From positions 437,511 through 501,510 of the forward strand of contig VWYX01000398.1 in assembly GCA_013396525.1 (NCBI GenBank): a DNA stretch of 64,000 nucleotides, given 5' to 3'. Each line of letters begins with the position of its first letter. Position 1 is the first letter of the stretch. The DNA is from Chaetorhynchus papuensis. Lineage: Eukaryota; Chordata; Aves; Passeriformes; Rhipiduridae. Under the pieces are notes generated by a model, which was not told where the DNA came from, did not search any database, and worked only from the letters and a program-made list of their open reading frames with translations. Position numbers and translations under genes: made by a program. Of the stretch, positions 15,401-30,110 are shown piece after piece.

Positions 15401-18400
15401 TAAGCTTTTTTTTTTTTTTAATTCCAAAGAGTGAGAAGAGCCTTTTGGCTTGTGCAGCAAAACTGATAAACAGCACTCCCATTCCATGTGAAGCCAGGGA
15501 ACAGACTTCCCCAAAACAGAAAGTAAAGGGCCCATGTAAAACATCTAGGAGAGGCAGTGATGTTAAGATGCTCAGTTACAGACTTGCTTCAGAATAAGCA
15601 CTTTGAGATAATCACACTCATGCCCAGCTGTTAGTCACACATTTCTGCTGCCCATTTGCTACTTGAAGGCAGAAGTGTGTTTCACTGATGACTGCACTGT
15701 TGGGGAAGTAATTTCATTCATAAGTGAATAAATTCAAAAGTGCTGTTTCTTGGTCTTGTTCCTGGCTCCTGTTAGTCAATGTGCAGTTCCAGTCCAAAAA
15801 CCGTTCCTGAATATTGATTAGCCTTGCATTTTAAGTTGGTAGAATGTAACACCAACTTCTATTTAAAGGAGTATGAGATAAGGAGTAGTTGAAAATTTTC
15901 TTGGGATGGTGTTCGATTAATTTGCAAGTCTGTGGGATGGAAGGACAGTCTGAGGGACACTAGGTGTGAACTCATGGCTGCTTTGTTGTCTTTGCCAGCC
16001 AGCTGATTCCATGAGCTATCACCTTTGGATAAATTTGCAGAGCACCTGCTATGCTGTGAACTTCTTGTGATGTGAGCTCTGAATATGCATGTGGACAGAC
16101 CTGACGTTACTTGGATTTCACATAGAGAGTTTTGCTGCTCATTAGAGTTTACTGTTCAGAGACTAAAATGAAGCGTCAAAATTAATTACAAAAACCTATC
16201 TTTATTTGCTGACTTTTATTCTTAAAATTTAGTAGTAGTAATGACTGCCTTATCTGTCAGCATAAAACAGAATTCTCTGGTATTGTATCAGCAGATGCAA
16301 ATGACTTTGAAATTTTTCTTCAGCAGTACTATAATAAGAAACTGTGGTGTCATAAAGTAATTTCATAACTCATAAATTTGGAGTCTAACTCTGAAGAGGA
16401 GATTGTTTTCTCACAATTGTAGAAAAATACTCTGTGCATTAAACAGCCACAGAATGGAGAAAATGCTTTGGTTGCTGATTTGAATGCTGTGTGAATTAAC
16501 CTCTCCTTCTGTCCTCAGGGAAATAGTGAGTTATCATTTGTATTTATAATTGCTGTTTCTTGACCCCAGCCATGAGCTGGCAACCAAGAGGATTCACCAG
16601 CTGCCTGACTAGAAGCCAAGCTTTCACAGGCTTTACGTGCAAGTAGAAAAGGAAGGACTTCTCTTAAATGTAAACACAAGATGTGACTGATGATTAAAAA
16701 AGAAGTGTAACATAAGGAGTCTGGTGAGTGAAACAATACAATGAAATCTGTTATGCAGAAGATTGCAAATTCTTGGAGATCATTGAAAGAACTACCTTAT
16801 TTGGTAAGAAATCCCATTCAGTTTGCCCTAATAAATTCCAGAAAAGTCTCAGGGCTTCTACAAATGGGAACCTCTGGTTGTGCATGTATTTAATATGAGA
16901 GTTGTCTGAGAAGAAAACCTCTTGTTTTATTAGCTTATCACTACTAGAATATGAACACATGCCAGAAATAACAGTATAACTTCAAGTGTCTGTCTTCCTG
17001 TGGAATGAGTTTCCCCCCACATCAGCTCTGACCCTCGTTTCAATGTATGCCTCTGTTATCTCTTGTCCTCTGGGCCATGCACTACGGTGAAAAGCTTAAT
17101 TCTGTCTTCTCCCTGACCTTCTCCACACTAATGATGGGCTGCTTTTAGTTCCATTTGTATCACGTTGTGTTAAGGGCTCTATTATCAGCTAAAGCAGCAA
17201 GGATTATTAGTTATACTGTAGAGATTAAATTAATAGCTCTTTTCAGAGTGCACAGGCAATCTATGAATAGATTTATCTTGATACGGAATTTCACTACCAC
17301 CCAGTATTCAAAAAAGAAATGCAATCTTTAGCAGCTTTTCTTTTTGCCCATTGCTGACTTAGAGTACAGTAAGAATGCATAAGTCAGAGGCTGTTATTTT
17401 CTCTGATCTGAGTAGAAGCAGTTTCAGATGTACAAAAATAAACCTAAAAACGTAATTTTTCTTTGCTTTATGCTTGGGTTGAAGGCATCAGCTAGTCCTG
17501 TGTATCACATGAAATAGAAAACAGTGTTCACTATCCTGAACAGTTATTTTTATTGACAGTTGGACAGAGAAATTTAGAATATCTACACGGTGTAATGTAT
17601 TACCATGTGATGTAATTTATATGGATACAGAAAGTTGGTATGATTATTATACTAGGGCTTTTTTATATCAGTAAGAGAAAATGTCAGGTTGCCACTAAAG
17701 AACTTGCACTATGTTTCATAGCATCTTCTGATCAGCAGGAGTGGGCCAGAGTCCCATAACAAGATTATGCTCAGTTTAAGAATGCCCATGAAGAAATAAG
17801 AAGTGAGTCAGGTGATTGTCAATCACACGTTGAGTTCTTTATTTTTTTTAAGGGGAACTTTCTTCTGAGGATTTAAAACAACCCTTTTGACATAAGTTTT
17901 CTTCAATTTACTTTTTAGAAACTTGTTTTTTTTTGAAGTGAATTTTTGAAGTATTAAGTTCATATAAAGTTCAGTATAAAGATATATATCAAGGTCAAAA
18001 TGCAGTACCATATCATCCTGGTTTTAGTTTGAAAAGAAAGCATGTGCATGTGTTTGGTTGGAATACAAGTGTAACAGAGAATGCACTTGGGACTTCTGCA
18101 CCCAGAGTTAAATTTAACAGGATGCCAGCAAGCTATCAGGTCTGCCACTGATAACAGCAATAATGTTGTGCTTCTTACATTCTGGGTAGCATTAATATTT
18201 AAATGTATAAACCTTTCCAGTATACTTTAAATTTACGATGCAGAGCTCTGATACAAAAATTGAAGTGAATTATTCTGTGGTGTCAGTAGCCCATTTGTCT
18301 CTTTCAGAGATCCATGAAGTTGTCTGTTGATTGTTGTGTCCAGAAATCAATTTTTGATTACCTGATTTCCTTAACACAAACAGACCACCAACTGCAGTCC

Positions 18401-18478
18401 GAAGTCATTCTTTTGGGAAATGTGTCTGCTTTGTGCAGATCCCGTGCATTTTACCCAGGAGCTCGTTTTTCCTCTCAG

Positions 18479-18492
18479 CCACTCGGTGGCAC
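18479..18492 (+). promoter_or_regulatory. CTCF-like motif
   Basis: CCACTCGGTGGCAC matches the CTCF core (CCAC-AG-GGTGGCAC type) at all but one strongly preferred position and includes a CpG. Occupancy is unknown. Confidence 0.3.
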
Positions 18493-21400
18493 TAGGCTTC
18501 TTTGGATCGATGAACACTGCTGTAAAATGTGCCTGGGCTTTGGAGTAGAAGGCTGCTCGATTTCTTGTGTCATGTGATTAAAACATGGTTTATGTTTTCC
18601 TTATTTTATACAAATAGCAGTCAGATAATATTTGGAGAGCGTTTAGGAGCAGCATGCCACTCTGCAATGTAGAAAACCGTGTTGAGGCATTGGGAAGAGA
18701 GCAAGCAGGGTTCTCTTGATTTTTTGGCAGGTCAGCCCCGTGTCAAAGAAGCGTCTTTGAGCTTTTTTAGTTCTGATGGTGCCACCGTCATAGCCAGGGA
18801 GCTGTAACCCTGCAGTGCTAAGAAACTGTCAGTGCCTTGTCCTTGGAGTTGGGAAGGATATGAGATCTCTCAGGAGTAAGGAATCCTGACAGATAAAACA
18901 CCACGGCATGTGAAATCCTTATGCTGAAGCTCAGCAAGGTCATGTGCCAAGCTTCAACCGTGGAGTTCTGTGGTGTTGCCTAAGGGGAAGAGATGCCTAA
19001 AGGCACTGGGTAAGCTGGCAGGCTAAGGAGTTCTCCTGTGATGTGGAGGAATGCTTTGAGTGAGGTGATGGACAGGTCAGTGCAGAGTGCTTTTACTCTG
19101 CCTTTGTAAGCATCAACTGGCTGTAAAAGAAATTTGCAGCTTTTTGAGTATCAGAGTGAGAGTATCTAATTGTTCAGAGCTGTTGCTTAGTAGCAATGCA
19201 GGTACTGTATGGAGGGGAAAATAAAATCCTGCTATATTGAGGCATAACGGAGTTTAGACTTGGTTTCCTTTTTACTAAACATTGTCTCAAGACATTGCAG
19301 AAAAGAATGTTTTAGTAATAGACAGTGTGCACAAATAAAAAAGCTAAATTTCATGCAATATGACATAATGCAAAAAAAGATACTATGTGTTTTTTTTTTT
19401 TTTAATATTGCACTAATCATGGGGTTTTTGCTTTGGTTTGGTTTTTTTAGTATATAAACACAGCGTAGAGATACTGATGAAGAGACACCTTTGTCATTCT
19501 GCACAGGCATAGGATGCTGCAGCTGAAAGAAGCCTTTATGGCCAAGGCAGTTACAGCTCTCGATTTTCCACCTGGTTTTTGATTGTAGATGACGCAGTGC
19601 TTGAATCTTACTCTTCCAAATACCTGCTGTAGCTAAGCTTCTGTATTTTGCCTTTAAGACTGTCACTTTCCAATGTAGTGAATGTTGGTAAAGAGGTTCA
19701 AAATTTCCCAGGGAAAGGACAAAACAATTTTGTGCTTAGACAATGGGACGGCATCAACCTTATTCTCTAGGAAAGTAGGCTAATAAGTTGTCATTTGTAA
19801 AAGTTCATGTACTCTTCCACTGCAGACCTGGGAATAATAGCACTGCATTGTACTGAACTCCAGAATGGTCTTTATATGTGCTGGCTTTTTCACAATGATT
19901 GTGTTTGCTTTATGACTCCAGGAAGTGGAAAGAAAACAAAACCGAATTTTTGGTTAATCCAGTCTCTACATACAGAATTAAGGCTGCAGAAAGTATGGGC
20001 TTTGATATTTGATCAGATCTTTTTGCTCAGCACATTCAGTAGTATCTAATGTTTATGTAGCTTCTGCTGCCTGTTTCTGGAACCTCTTTACCTCTGTGCT
20101 TTTATTTTACACTAAAAGCAGCAGCAGCAGCTAGGAGAAGGAGCTTACATGCAGGAAAGCATCTTAAAAATAGGGATACGGACCAAGAAGCAACATGTCA
20201 CTTTGTTTTGGATTTGTGAAGATGTCTGCTAATCCATGTAAAAAGTGGTATTGGAACCTGTTGATGGAAGTGGGGTTAGAACCTGGTTGAGAATAAGTAG
20301 TTTTAACATCAGTAATATTGGTATACTGCGAGTACTCTAGGAGTAAGATACTCAAAAGTATAGTATGAATACTTCCTCAGTCTTGTAAACATTTGAAAAT
20401 AATGTCAGTCTGACAACTCTAAGACAGCAGATATTTGCTGTTTAATACTTCAGCTTATTCTTTAAAGTCCTGACTATATAGACATGGAAGACTGGTCTCA
20501 CTTAAGAGACTAAGTTCTTTTTAGTATAAATTTGAAAATTGTTATATGCTGAATAAGATTTTTGTGGCAGGTATTCTCTAGATGAGTTTATTGTGATGGG
20601 CCTACTGAAGTTTAGTCCATGAGTATGCATCTTATTCATGTTTTGGGATAAAAACCTGACTTCAGCACTGAGCAAGTCTGTGTTTTCATGGTGTTGCCTG
20701 CTTAGAGTGGAAATGAAACAGAAACTGTTATCTGAACCTATAAGTGCCACTATCCCATTCCAAACAGATGACTGTGTTTTACTTAATTCTTAAAGAAAAT
20801 CAAACCTACCCTGTGATCCTTTTAAAATCTAGACTATTGACCAAGAGGCTATCTTTTTTTAGGCTTCTTAACAATTTGCCCTGAGCACCTAGCCGTTAAC
20901 AAATAATGAGAGCATTGATTCGATGAAAGGAAAAAAACCCCAAACTGGAGCACATTAGACTATTAAATTAAAAATTTATTCCAATTAGTACTGGGGGGGA
21001 CTGCTTTCTAGCGTTCTAAATTAGGCAGCTGGGAATTAATGGCAAGTGAAAATCATTATAATGACAGTCTTTTTTGGGAAGGATTTGAGAAAGTTTCTGA
21101 CAGTGTCACCATGACCTCAAAGAGTTTAAATTGCTCTCTGTACTGAAGATGCATAAATGTTGATTAGTGAAAAAGGTCTTTGGAGTACTTCCTAGCGGAC
21201 ATGAGCCTTTCCTGACTGTCCTAGGTCTAACATATCAGTGTAATAAGCCACCCATCTCTGTTTTTTCAAACACCAGACTTGTCACATGCTCAGGATGAAG
21301 AATTCTGTGACTTCATTTATGATATTTAATGGCAAACCAGAGAGCCTTTAAAAACTAAGTTGCTGATTCAGTGACTTCATTTTTTCCCTCATTGTCCTTC

Positions 21401-24400
21401 TAAACCAAAATTTTGCTATTTCTTTGCTATTTTTTGTTATATGCACATTATTTGTGTTAAATTTATAGGTAAAGAATAGGAATTGTCAAAGAAACACATG
21501 GCAGATACCGTTTACACTGCAAAGCCACACAGTGAGTGGAAATAAATGGAAACAGAATTGGGGATAAAAGACCTGTAAGCAGAGTGAAAAACAAGCTTTG
21601 TGCTTTGCTTTGTGATAATGTCTATATCTAATATTTTAGAATGTTGTTTTCTTCTGAACATCCAGATACTGATTCAATCTCTACAATACTTGTATGACAT
21701 TTGGGGCCCCATATGCATGTATATATGTAGCATATGTTTTATGTAACATTATTATTTGAGTGGTCACTGGTTGGAATGCATCAGCAATTACATTTTCTCG
21801 ACCTGATAATAAGAGGGGGTCAAGCCTGACATAAGTCTGATTTTTAAGCTGCTGTATTGACTCAAATTACCGAAGGATTGGATGTCCTGCCAGCAAGTAA
21901 CAGTGTGTGATGCAATTAATTACTAAGGTTTGTGTTGTACTGAAAATGAGCTGTGAGTTCATTGCCTTACAAAGGGAATCATCAGCCTCTTCTTTAGGCT
22001 CTGAAGCAGTGGTAAAACTAGGGCTCTTGTTGGGGTAGGCTGGACAGACAGGGGTGCCCAAAAGCTTCAATCTAACCTAATTATCTTCCCAGGCCTTAGT
22101 TCAAGGGATGTTATACCTCTCCAAGAGTGTTGTGTTCTCAGGTCTTTCCGCTTTGCTCTGGCGAGGAGATCACCCTCTTAATAGCACACTGACTTCATCA
22201 ACAGATAATTTTTTTGGGGGAGCCAAATGCTATGACACAGCCAGGTTCTGTTATCTGTTGTTCTGTTATCCCTAGTTGTGGTTGTCAAGGTGAGTGGCAG
22301 CTTTGGTGCAGGTTTGGTCATCTCTGAGTTCAGCTATAACAGCCAGGTGAACTCTGATACCCGTGTAGTGTTCTGCTCTTCAGCTGGACATGCCTGGCAT
22401 GCCAAATTCTCCTGGTCAGGTGAAGCACCTGTGTAAATCACAGGAAAGAATTGGACACTGTTTCATAGATGTTAATGCTGTTCTTCCATTCTGTGGTCTA
22501 GAGCCAAATTCTTGTTAGAAGACCATGCACATGTAGATACTGAGAGACAGGTGTCTTAAGCATCAAAGTTTTGAAAGCACAGGGGAAGGAGCAAAGCCAG
22601 TAAAATGTGTATGCATTGCAGGATTTCCAGCAGGTGGTTGTGGTTTCTGTCTCTGTGAGATTTCGATAACTCTCCGAGATGGGATGTTGCATTTTGTATT
22701 GCTGCTGTTAGTCAAAGCTTGTAACGGTTTGCCTTGCTGCAAGTTCCAAATTCACTGCCCATTCAACTGTGATAATTTAAAAAAAAAAAAAAATAAATCT
22801 TTCTTCTGGACCAGCAATTCCAGTAATTGACATTACACATTTTCTTCCATTAAAAAAATAAAAAATCAAAACAAAACCCAAAGAAAATGGAGAAAAGTAT
22901 GCAGTAGTGGAAAAATGCCATTTGAGCAGAAGAATTTCTCAAAGAATGCTATAAACCCCTGTTTACCAGAGCAGCCGTAGGCCAATGTTGCCATGGAAAC
23001 AGAAAGAATTCAAATAATATTAACCATAGCATATCTATTATATATTGCATTAATGACACTGTACCAAAGGGTCACTTATGGTTTCATTTACAGGGCTCAC
23101 CTTTCAGTGATTTATCACCAATATCACAGGCTAGAATTTAAAATTAGAAATAGAAAGTTCAGCCATAATTGGCTTATAATAATATTGGGAAGGAAAAAAT
23201 ATTTATTTAATCATACGTCTAGAAGAGTTCTGAGTTTTTGATATGCAGAAAGTTCTTAGTCTTTTCTTAGAAACAAAATCATGCTCAAGCCATAAACCAG
23301 ATCATTCTAATTTGGCATCCAAAAGTGCTGACTCCAACAGTATAGATGATAGAACTAGAACATTCTTTTTTTTGCAAGAAAAATCAATCAGTCCTTGCGC
23401 TTGGTGTGTAACTGTTTGGGGAAAGGGGTTTGAATTCAGCTGTGTCTGCCAGATGAATGTGGCTGGTGCTGGATTGTGGCAGTAGGTGAATTGTTCTGAT
23501 CTAGTTTGTCAGAACAATGGTATTCTTTAAATAAGAGTTTGACATAGGAGTAGTAGGGCTTTATCATGACTATAAATACTGAGGTTCTTCTTGTATCCCC
23601 TGATTTTAAATTTTTCTCTTTTTGCCACCCAGGTCATTACTAGTTCTATGGTTATAACCTTTTTTTTTTTTTTTCTTCTCTGTACCACTGGCTGAGAAAA
23701 GGCAAAAATAGAATTGAAGATTCTTTACCTGTCATAAAGCAAATTTTGACCCTTTAAATGTTGGCTGAAGCTTTGACTTGGGTGCTTTCAGGACACAAAC
23801 AAAGTTTTGAGTGGCAGAAGCTTGAGATGTGAATTGTGTTTTTAATTTGAGTCGTTTTGGAAAAAAATAACTGACAGGTCCATATGTTGAATAACCTGTT
23901 GGACATTGCTTAGATGTACTCACATCTCTAAGGTATATAAAAATAAGCATTACAGAGTGGTCTAAATCATATCCTGTATAAATGCAGGATAGAGAGGCTC
24001 AAGGAGCTTTTTCTGTGTGTGGCAGAAGAATCTGGCACGAGTGTAGAAAACTTTCCCAAAGCTGTGTGCTGATAATGACTGCACCAAAATGCTTGGATAG
24101 CACTTTGCCTATTACAAAAGCTGTAAAAACATGAACTAATCCACAAAGCAGATTACATGTTGCAGATGTATCCCTCTGCTGGGAGGAAAGCATATGTGTA
24201 TGTGAGTGAGGAGGAAAAAAAATCTATTAAAGGAGGCTTTATTTTGTCCCTTTAAGGTTTATTGCATTTCTTTGACTGTATTTTCATACTTAAGAGTGGG
24301 GGTTTTTCCTAGGATTCTGTTAATGAAATTGCAGATTGATGTATGAGAAATGTATACACCTTTTTCAACACAGGAAATCCCATTGTCTTGATTCTGTTTA

Positions 24401-27400
24401 CAACCAAAGTGAATCTCAACACTCTAAAATTATTTGAAAGAGTGGTGACCATTCAGCAAAGCACCTCTCTGTCTGAAATTACATTTTTTTCCTTTTTTAC
24501 ACAGGTACAGTTCTCAGGCTTTCTTCTGCACAGAAGCTTTGGCACATATTCAGTGTGGCTCTGATATTCTTGACAAATTGTGAATTCAGGTTTAGGTGAC
24601 TGCTGTCTTTTATCAGGTTTGTCAAGAGCTGATCCTTATCTAGGGCTGACTTGAACATGGATTTAGAATGCTATGATAGCTGCTTAAAATTGCTTAAAAC
24701 TAAAGCTTAGCTTCTGAGGCCACCTGTTGCCTCCCAGCTCCCTTCAGAGCTGTTTATCTGTGCCTGCGTGTTGCAAGTGGGTGTGCACATACCTGAGTAT
24801 AAGTGTATGAATTAAAGATGGTTGTGGAGTTAAAAATGGGATTGTTTAGGAGATGAGGAAACCAGGCCAGTCTTGCTGGGATGTGGGTGCTGGTGATGGC
24901 AGTGGTCTTTGCCATCACCCTCACTGGGTCTGTGGAGGCCAGGCTCTGCTCTCTCAGGTGTTGGAGACTGGATCCAAAGTGTGCTGCGTCTTCCTTCCTT
25001 TTTTCTTTGCTCACTCGTCCTGGATGGTTTTGTCTTTATCAGCCTCCTCCCCAAAGGAAAGGGAGGGGACCTTATCTCCCTCTCCTATAGGTCATCTAAT
25101 TTTGGAATGAGGACTAGTTCTGATTCCATCACTCTCCTTTCCTGCCTGTCATACCACCTTTATTATCATCTTTCTGAGGTTTTTTATGTGTTTTCCTATA
25201 CGTGGTTTGTGCAAATACATCACAATTCTCTGAGTCTTTGGAGCACCACGTTATTCATATGGCTGTGCTTAGCAGTGTTACAAAATACTTTTGTGTCGTT
25301 ACCAGTTCTACTATTGGTGGCATTCCTGTGCTACAAAAGCACTGGCTATTGCCCCTCAATTTTTGACTGGCACTGTGGCAGGACAGGAGCACGGGCAGGT
25401 CCTGTCCTGCCCCCAGCAGTGCTTGGGCTTGACTGTATTCCCCTTGTGTAGCTCCAGGGAGCTGGCTGGATCTGTGGCACAATGAGCCCTGTGTAGCTGA
25501 GTGCCAGCCTGAGACCTGGTGGGAGAGTCCATTAGTTACAGTCACTCAGGCAAGGGGAGCATCATTGCAGACATTGATTTAATGCTCAGAGAGAATTGAA
25601 ACGGCAGGAACAACAATCGGACTGCTCTTCTCTTACACGGCCAAAGGAGTGCATGCAGAAAATATTTTGAAGAATGCAATGATGGATCTGAGCTCTGTAG
25701 TTAGAGAGTTGCCTCCACTGCTCATTTTCTGTCTTTGGTTCTTAAGGGCACCTTAATTTGTGATATAACTGGATTTTCACATGTTAGCTACAGAAAATGT
25801 TCTTACCAAACATTGCAACATTTATTTTTTCTTTTCTGAAGTCTTCAATTTATACGTGTAGCAAATGATACGCTTTTTGGGTGGTGCTCTTCAGAAAAAA
25901 AAAAGCTGGTTTAGGCTGCTCTTGGTATATGAAAGTAATCCATAAGCTTTACACTTGATGCAAAGATTTTTAGGTTGTTGGCAGGGGTTCTATGTTTTCA
26001 AAAGTTTTTCTGTTTGCTGTATTTCATGTACTTTCATTTTCCCTTTGAAGTGTTTGGGAGAGAGCAGAAGGGGAAATACTTCATTATGTCCATGAATTAT
26101 TCAGGTACAGTTCTAGCAGCTAACATTACTTTAAATAGCTCAAGGTCTTTCTTTTTCCTTGAGTATGTCTCAGTTTTCATTCTTATGCTGATTGTATGCC
26201 ATGCTCCTTTTTTGAATACAATTTTGATGAAGTACTATCCTTCGGCAATCTTTAGAAATAATTTCAGTCTTGAAGTAAGTATTTAATTCTGTTCTTCTCC
26301 AGCATCAGATATTCAGTGACCCTCAGTAGATATAGGTGAATTGTCATACATGTGAATTCACAAAAAATCAAATTGTTCTCCCTAGAGTGTGTTTTCTATA
26401 TACTCTTGCAAAAGCAGTGATCTCAAATAGCCTCCCACATAACTTTCTACAATGAAGGAAGAAAGGAATCTATAATATTAAATATTAACATACTGTTATA
26501 GTCTGAGAGGAATTTACAAACCACATTTAGTACATCATTTCAATGGGGAGGCATGAACATGATGAAATCCTTACATTTTGGAAATATCCCTCCCTCTCCC
26601 ACCAGTAACATACGAAAATCCATATTTAGAAAATAGTTAAGAACAATAACACAGAGGAAGGCAATTAGAAAGATGTGCAGAGGCCAACGTGAGAGGAAAG
26701 GAAAGCAAAACAGAACCCAAAGTGAGTTTAAAATACTGTTCTTGTAGTTCTAAAAATATCTTTGAAAATACAGTGATCACTGCATAATCACTTATGCAAA
26801 TGAGACCATTGCTATTATTTCACGGGGGAGAAAAGTGTTAAAAAATTATTCCGCTGAGGTTTAGGGCTTACCTGATTTAGTCTATAGAGGCAGTGGGGCA
26901 GAATTACAGGCAGCTGAGCAGAAATGCATTTCTGTGTGTGTGTGTACTTGGGTTTCCAAGAGGGATGCCCATCACCAAAGCTCAACTGCTCAGTTTAAAT
27001 TGCAGCAGCAGTGAGAACTTTGCAAGGCAAGAATCAGAGGAAGTGCAGTGACAAAACAGCATAAAGCAGTGCAAAGCTTGACCAAAAGATGCATTAAAGA
27101 TTGAAATGTAGTCAATATGTTCATGACAGTAAGGAAATAGCAATGTATTTATAACTGGAGTTAATGTCTGTATACTTTCATCAGCCATGGATGTGTCCGA
27201 CAGAAATGTTTTTGAACTGAGTAATTGCAAACATTCCCGTGCTTCAGTCTTGTAGCTTAAGTTGCTACCTGGACCTCAGGTTCTCAAACCCCTTGAAAAC
27301 TCTCTGAGCAAATAGTCAAGATTTTGTTGCAGTATCACAGCAATGAAATACAGCCATGAAATGGAAATCTCAATCTGTGTAAAAGAACCTGGAAATACAC

Positions 27401-30060
27401 CGGAAAATGCAAGGCTCCAGTTTCAAACTGTGTGTGGTAACCAAAAACACTGGTCAGGAAAAAAAATTACATCCCCTTGCTCAGCAAAACAAGATTTGTC
27501 GGGTGAGTAACACTTGAAAAATATGCAGAAGTTGTTTGGGTACCACATTGACTAGGGACTGCATGTTAATTAGAATAAAATTACAAAATAATAGATACAG
27601 CCCTCCAAAAATGCTGGTAATGACAGCGAATCTGTGTCTGCAGCCTTCAGGATCTTGCTGTTACTTGATTATTTCAATTGTTTAGGAGCAAGAAGTCTAG
27701 AATAAAGATGTGTGAAAACATGAAGGAATGAATCTTTTGATTGGTGCCACTGATTCCTGGCTGATTCAAAGGGGCAGATTTGTTACCTTAACCCCATTAT
27801 TAAACTTGGTTTTGTGTATTAGTTGTAAATACTCAATTAAATGGATTTACCCTGCTCTGTTTATATGTGTTGTGCAATTGATAGTTATGCTAGGTCCGTG
27901 TGGAATTGAATTACATTGCTTAACAAAATAATATATGTTAGTGTATTTGTATATGCACATGTGTGTTTTACTGCCATTTTTGAAAAGCAGAGTGGTCAAT
28001 TTTTAGAGGAGTATTCTGTAATTCCATAAGCAGTAATTTCACTAGGTATTTATATGTGTAAATTAGTTATTTGGAATAATAGTTAGGAAAAAACACATGG
28101 TAAAGGAGGCTTCATAAAGAGGTGTTATTTGCTTTTTATTATATGATGAAGCCCAATGGTAGATTTGCGACTTGTTATTTTGGGCATTTTGTATTATTTA
28201 CTACTACAGCTGTTGTTATTTATTCCAGCTTTCAAACTCATTTTTAGTGTTGTCCTCTGAACTGAACAGGTATAAAAATAATTAAATACTTGACTATTCT
28301 GGAAAGGGACTAAAATTTATGTATTAGGCACTAGTTTTTCTAGTTTTCTTTTGAGTTTCCCTTCTTAGGGAAACTGGGAAGAGAGAAAGGAGATAGGGCA
28401 CTAAGGTGTAGGAAGGAAATCCCCTTAAACAAGCCTGGGTAAACTTATTGGCTGGGGGGAACTGTGTGCCTAGTACCTCTCTGTTACTAAAAGGTTTCAG
28501 CTGTTTCTGAGCTATACCCATGTAAATCACTGTGTATCTTTTGATACTAAAACCATTCTTAGGTCATATTACTTCAGCATGTTAAGAAAGTTGTGACTAG
28601 GCCCAGACTGAGTACAATGGAATTCAGTGAGTCCTATGTAAGATACACAGCTCTCGGATGAAAATAGCCTTTTATACTTCTTGTGGTTGCTGAAAGAATT
28701 TTCAGTATGAAATTTGTTAGTAAGAAGTCACTGGTGCCTTGAAATATTGTTGGATAAGCATCCTGTTCTGCTTACAGCCACTATGGGTTATCAAACACAT
28801 CTGAGCCATTGTACGAATGGCTTTTTATTCTGAGTCAGTAATGTTTAAATTATCTCTGATAAATTCTTGTTTGAATAGAAACTTTTTAAAATAACAGTGG
28901 TAGGCCACCAAGTCAAAGGTGGAAAGGATGGTTGGAAAACTGAGTTTATTAGTTTTTAATCTGGTTGCAGGCTGTGTTGACCAGGAAAAACTGAGACATG
29001 GGCAAATGATTGTCTAAGTGTGTTCACATGCTCTTCTCACAGGTTATGATCAACTTCCAGATTGACTAGAAGAAAAAAGCATCATCACGTTAATTTTGAG
29101 TCTATTATAAAGGCAAAATAGTAGTAGAAGTCAAGCAGACCCTGGGAGTAGGAAGTATGTCTTAAGGCTTCCGAGGGGCTATTACGGAGTCAATAAAGAG
29201 GTTTTTTTCTTTGAGGTTGTGCCTTAACTAAATGGTTTGCCTACTAAAATAAATAAAAGGTATGCCATCCTAAGTAGACAACAGATGGTTCCTTGAGACC
29301 TTGATGGAAGAATTAATTTCTGTTTCTTTATGTAGCAAAGCCTTGAAACTTTTCACTTGGAATGCTCTTCAGCGCTTGTTCTCACTCTTATTTTATTTTT
29401 TTAATATTTAATTGTGTTATTCTTCAAATACTGCCACAGCAGTGGTGAGGGGAAAAATGGGCAAAGGGTCAAGAGATATTAAACTTAAAGGAAATTACAA
29501 TTTTTGCTAATTGTCATAGCAACAAAGGAGTAATGAATCTTGGTGAGGAAGCAGAGGGGTGGAGGACATTGGTGTGTACTCGCAGCGGTACCACTGAGCT
29601 GTTCTGTGGCATTAGGCAGGTCATTCTGAGAGCTTGGCTCTCCTATTTTCTAATTACATATTTTCAGAAAATATTACTTAGTTAGAACAGCCTTGGGGAT
29701 CTAACTAATGCTCTCTGCTTGGGTGGGCTTTTATGCATTCATGGGTTTGTTTTTGGTTTGTGTCCAAGGAAGAACTCTGCCCACGTGTGGGCGATCAGAG
29801 CAGGGAATCAGCTGGGCTGCTGTCATTGACATCCTTGGCGGTGGAGCAGCCCTGTCAAGCCCTTGTTCTTGCCATGATGGACAGTAGCTGCTTTTAATTT
29901 GCTTGGTCCCAGTCCTGTGCTTTGTCCCTTTATAAAGAACTCTTGGGAACAGAGAGAGACTACTTCCCTGGAGGAGGTACTTACAAGAATACACCCGGGG
30001 GGGCTTTCCTTTGTCACTTTAGCTTGCCTGCTGTTGTTGGTGCAGTTGAAGAGGCTGTAG

Positions 30061-30110
30061 GAAAGGGAAGGCAAGGGGGTCACAGGTGATTTGGGAGGGC
30101 AGCTGGGAGC
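30061..30110 (+). other. Possible G-quadruplex-forming patch
   Basis: G runs of at least three at 30065-30067, 30074-30078, 30093-30095, 30097-30099 and 30105-30107, with one longer loop (14 nt). It lies in a locally GC-richer island in the upstream intron, on the non-template strand if CCSER1 is transcribed as inferred. Confidence 0.3.

Noticed and set aside
19232..19666. 144-codon antisense ORF
   Set aside because: It contains a KKKK stretch from the poly-T at 19390 and shows no motif. Chance ORF.
24909..25451. 180-codon ORF on the + strand, the longest in the window
   Set aside because: Hydrophobic, Ser/Leu/Phe-rich translation with no recognisable domain. Other overlapping frames here are also open, so it reflects a locally stop-poor composition. 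No promoter or splice support was seen.
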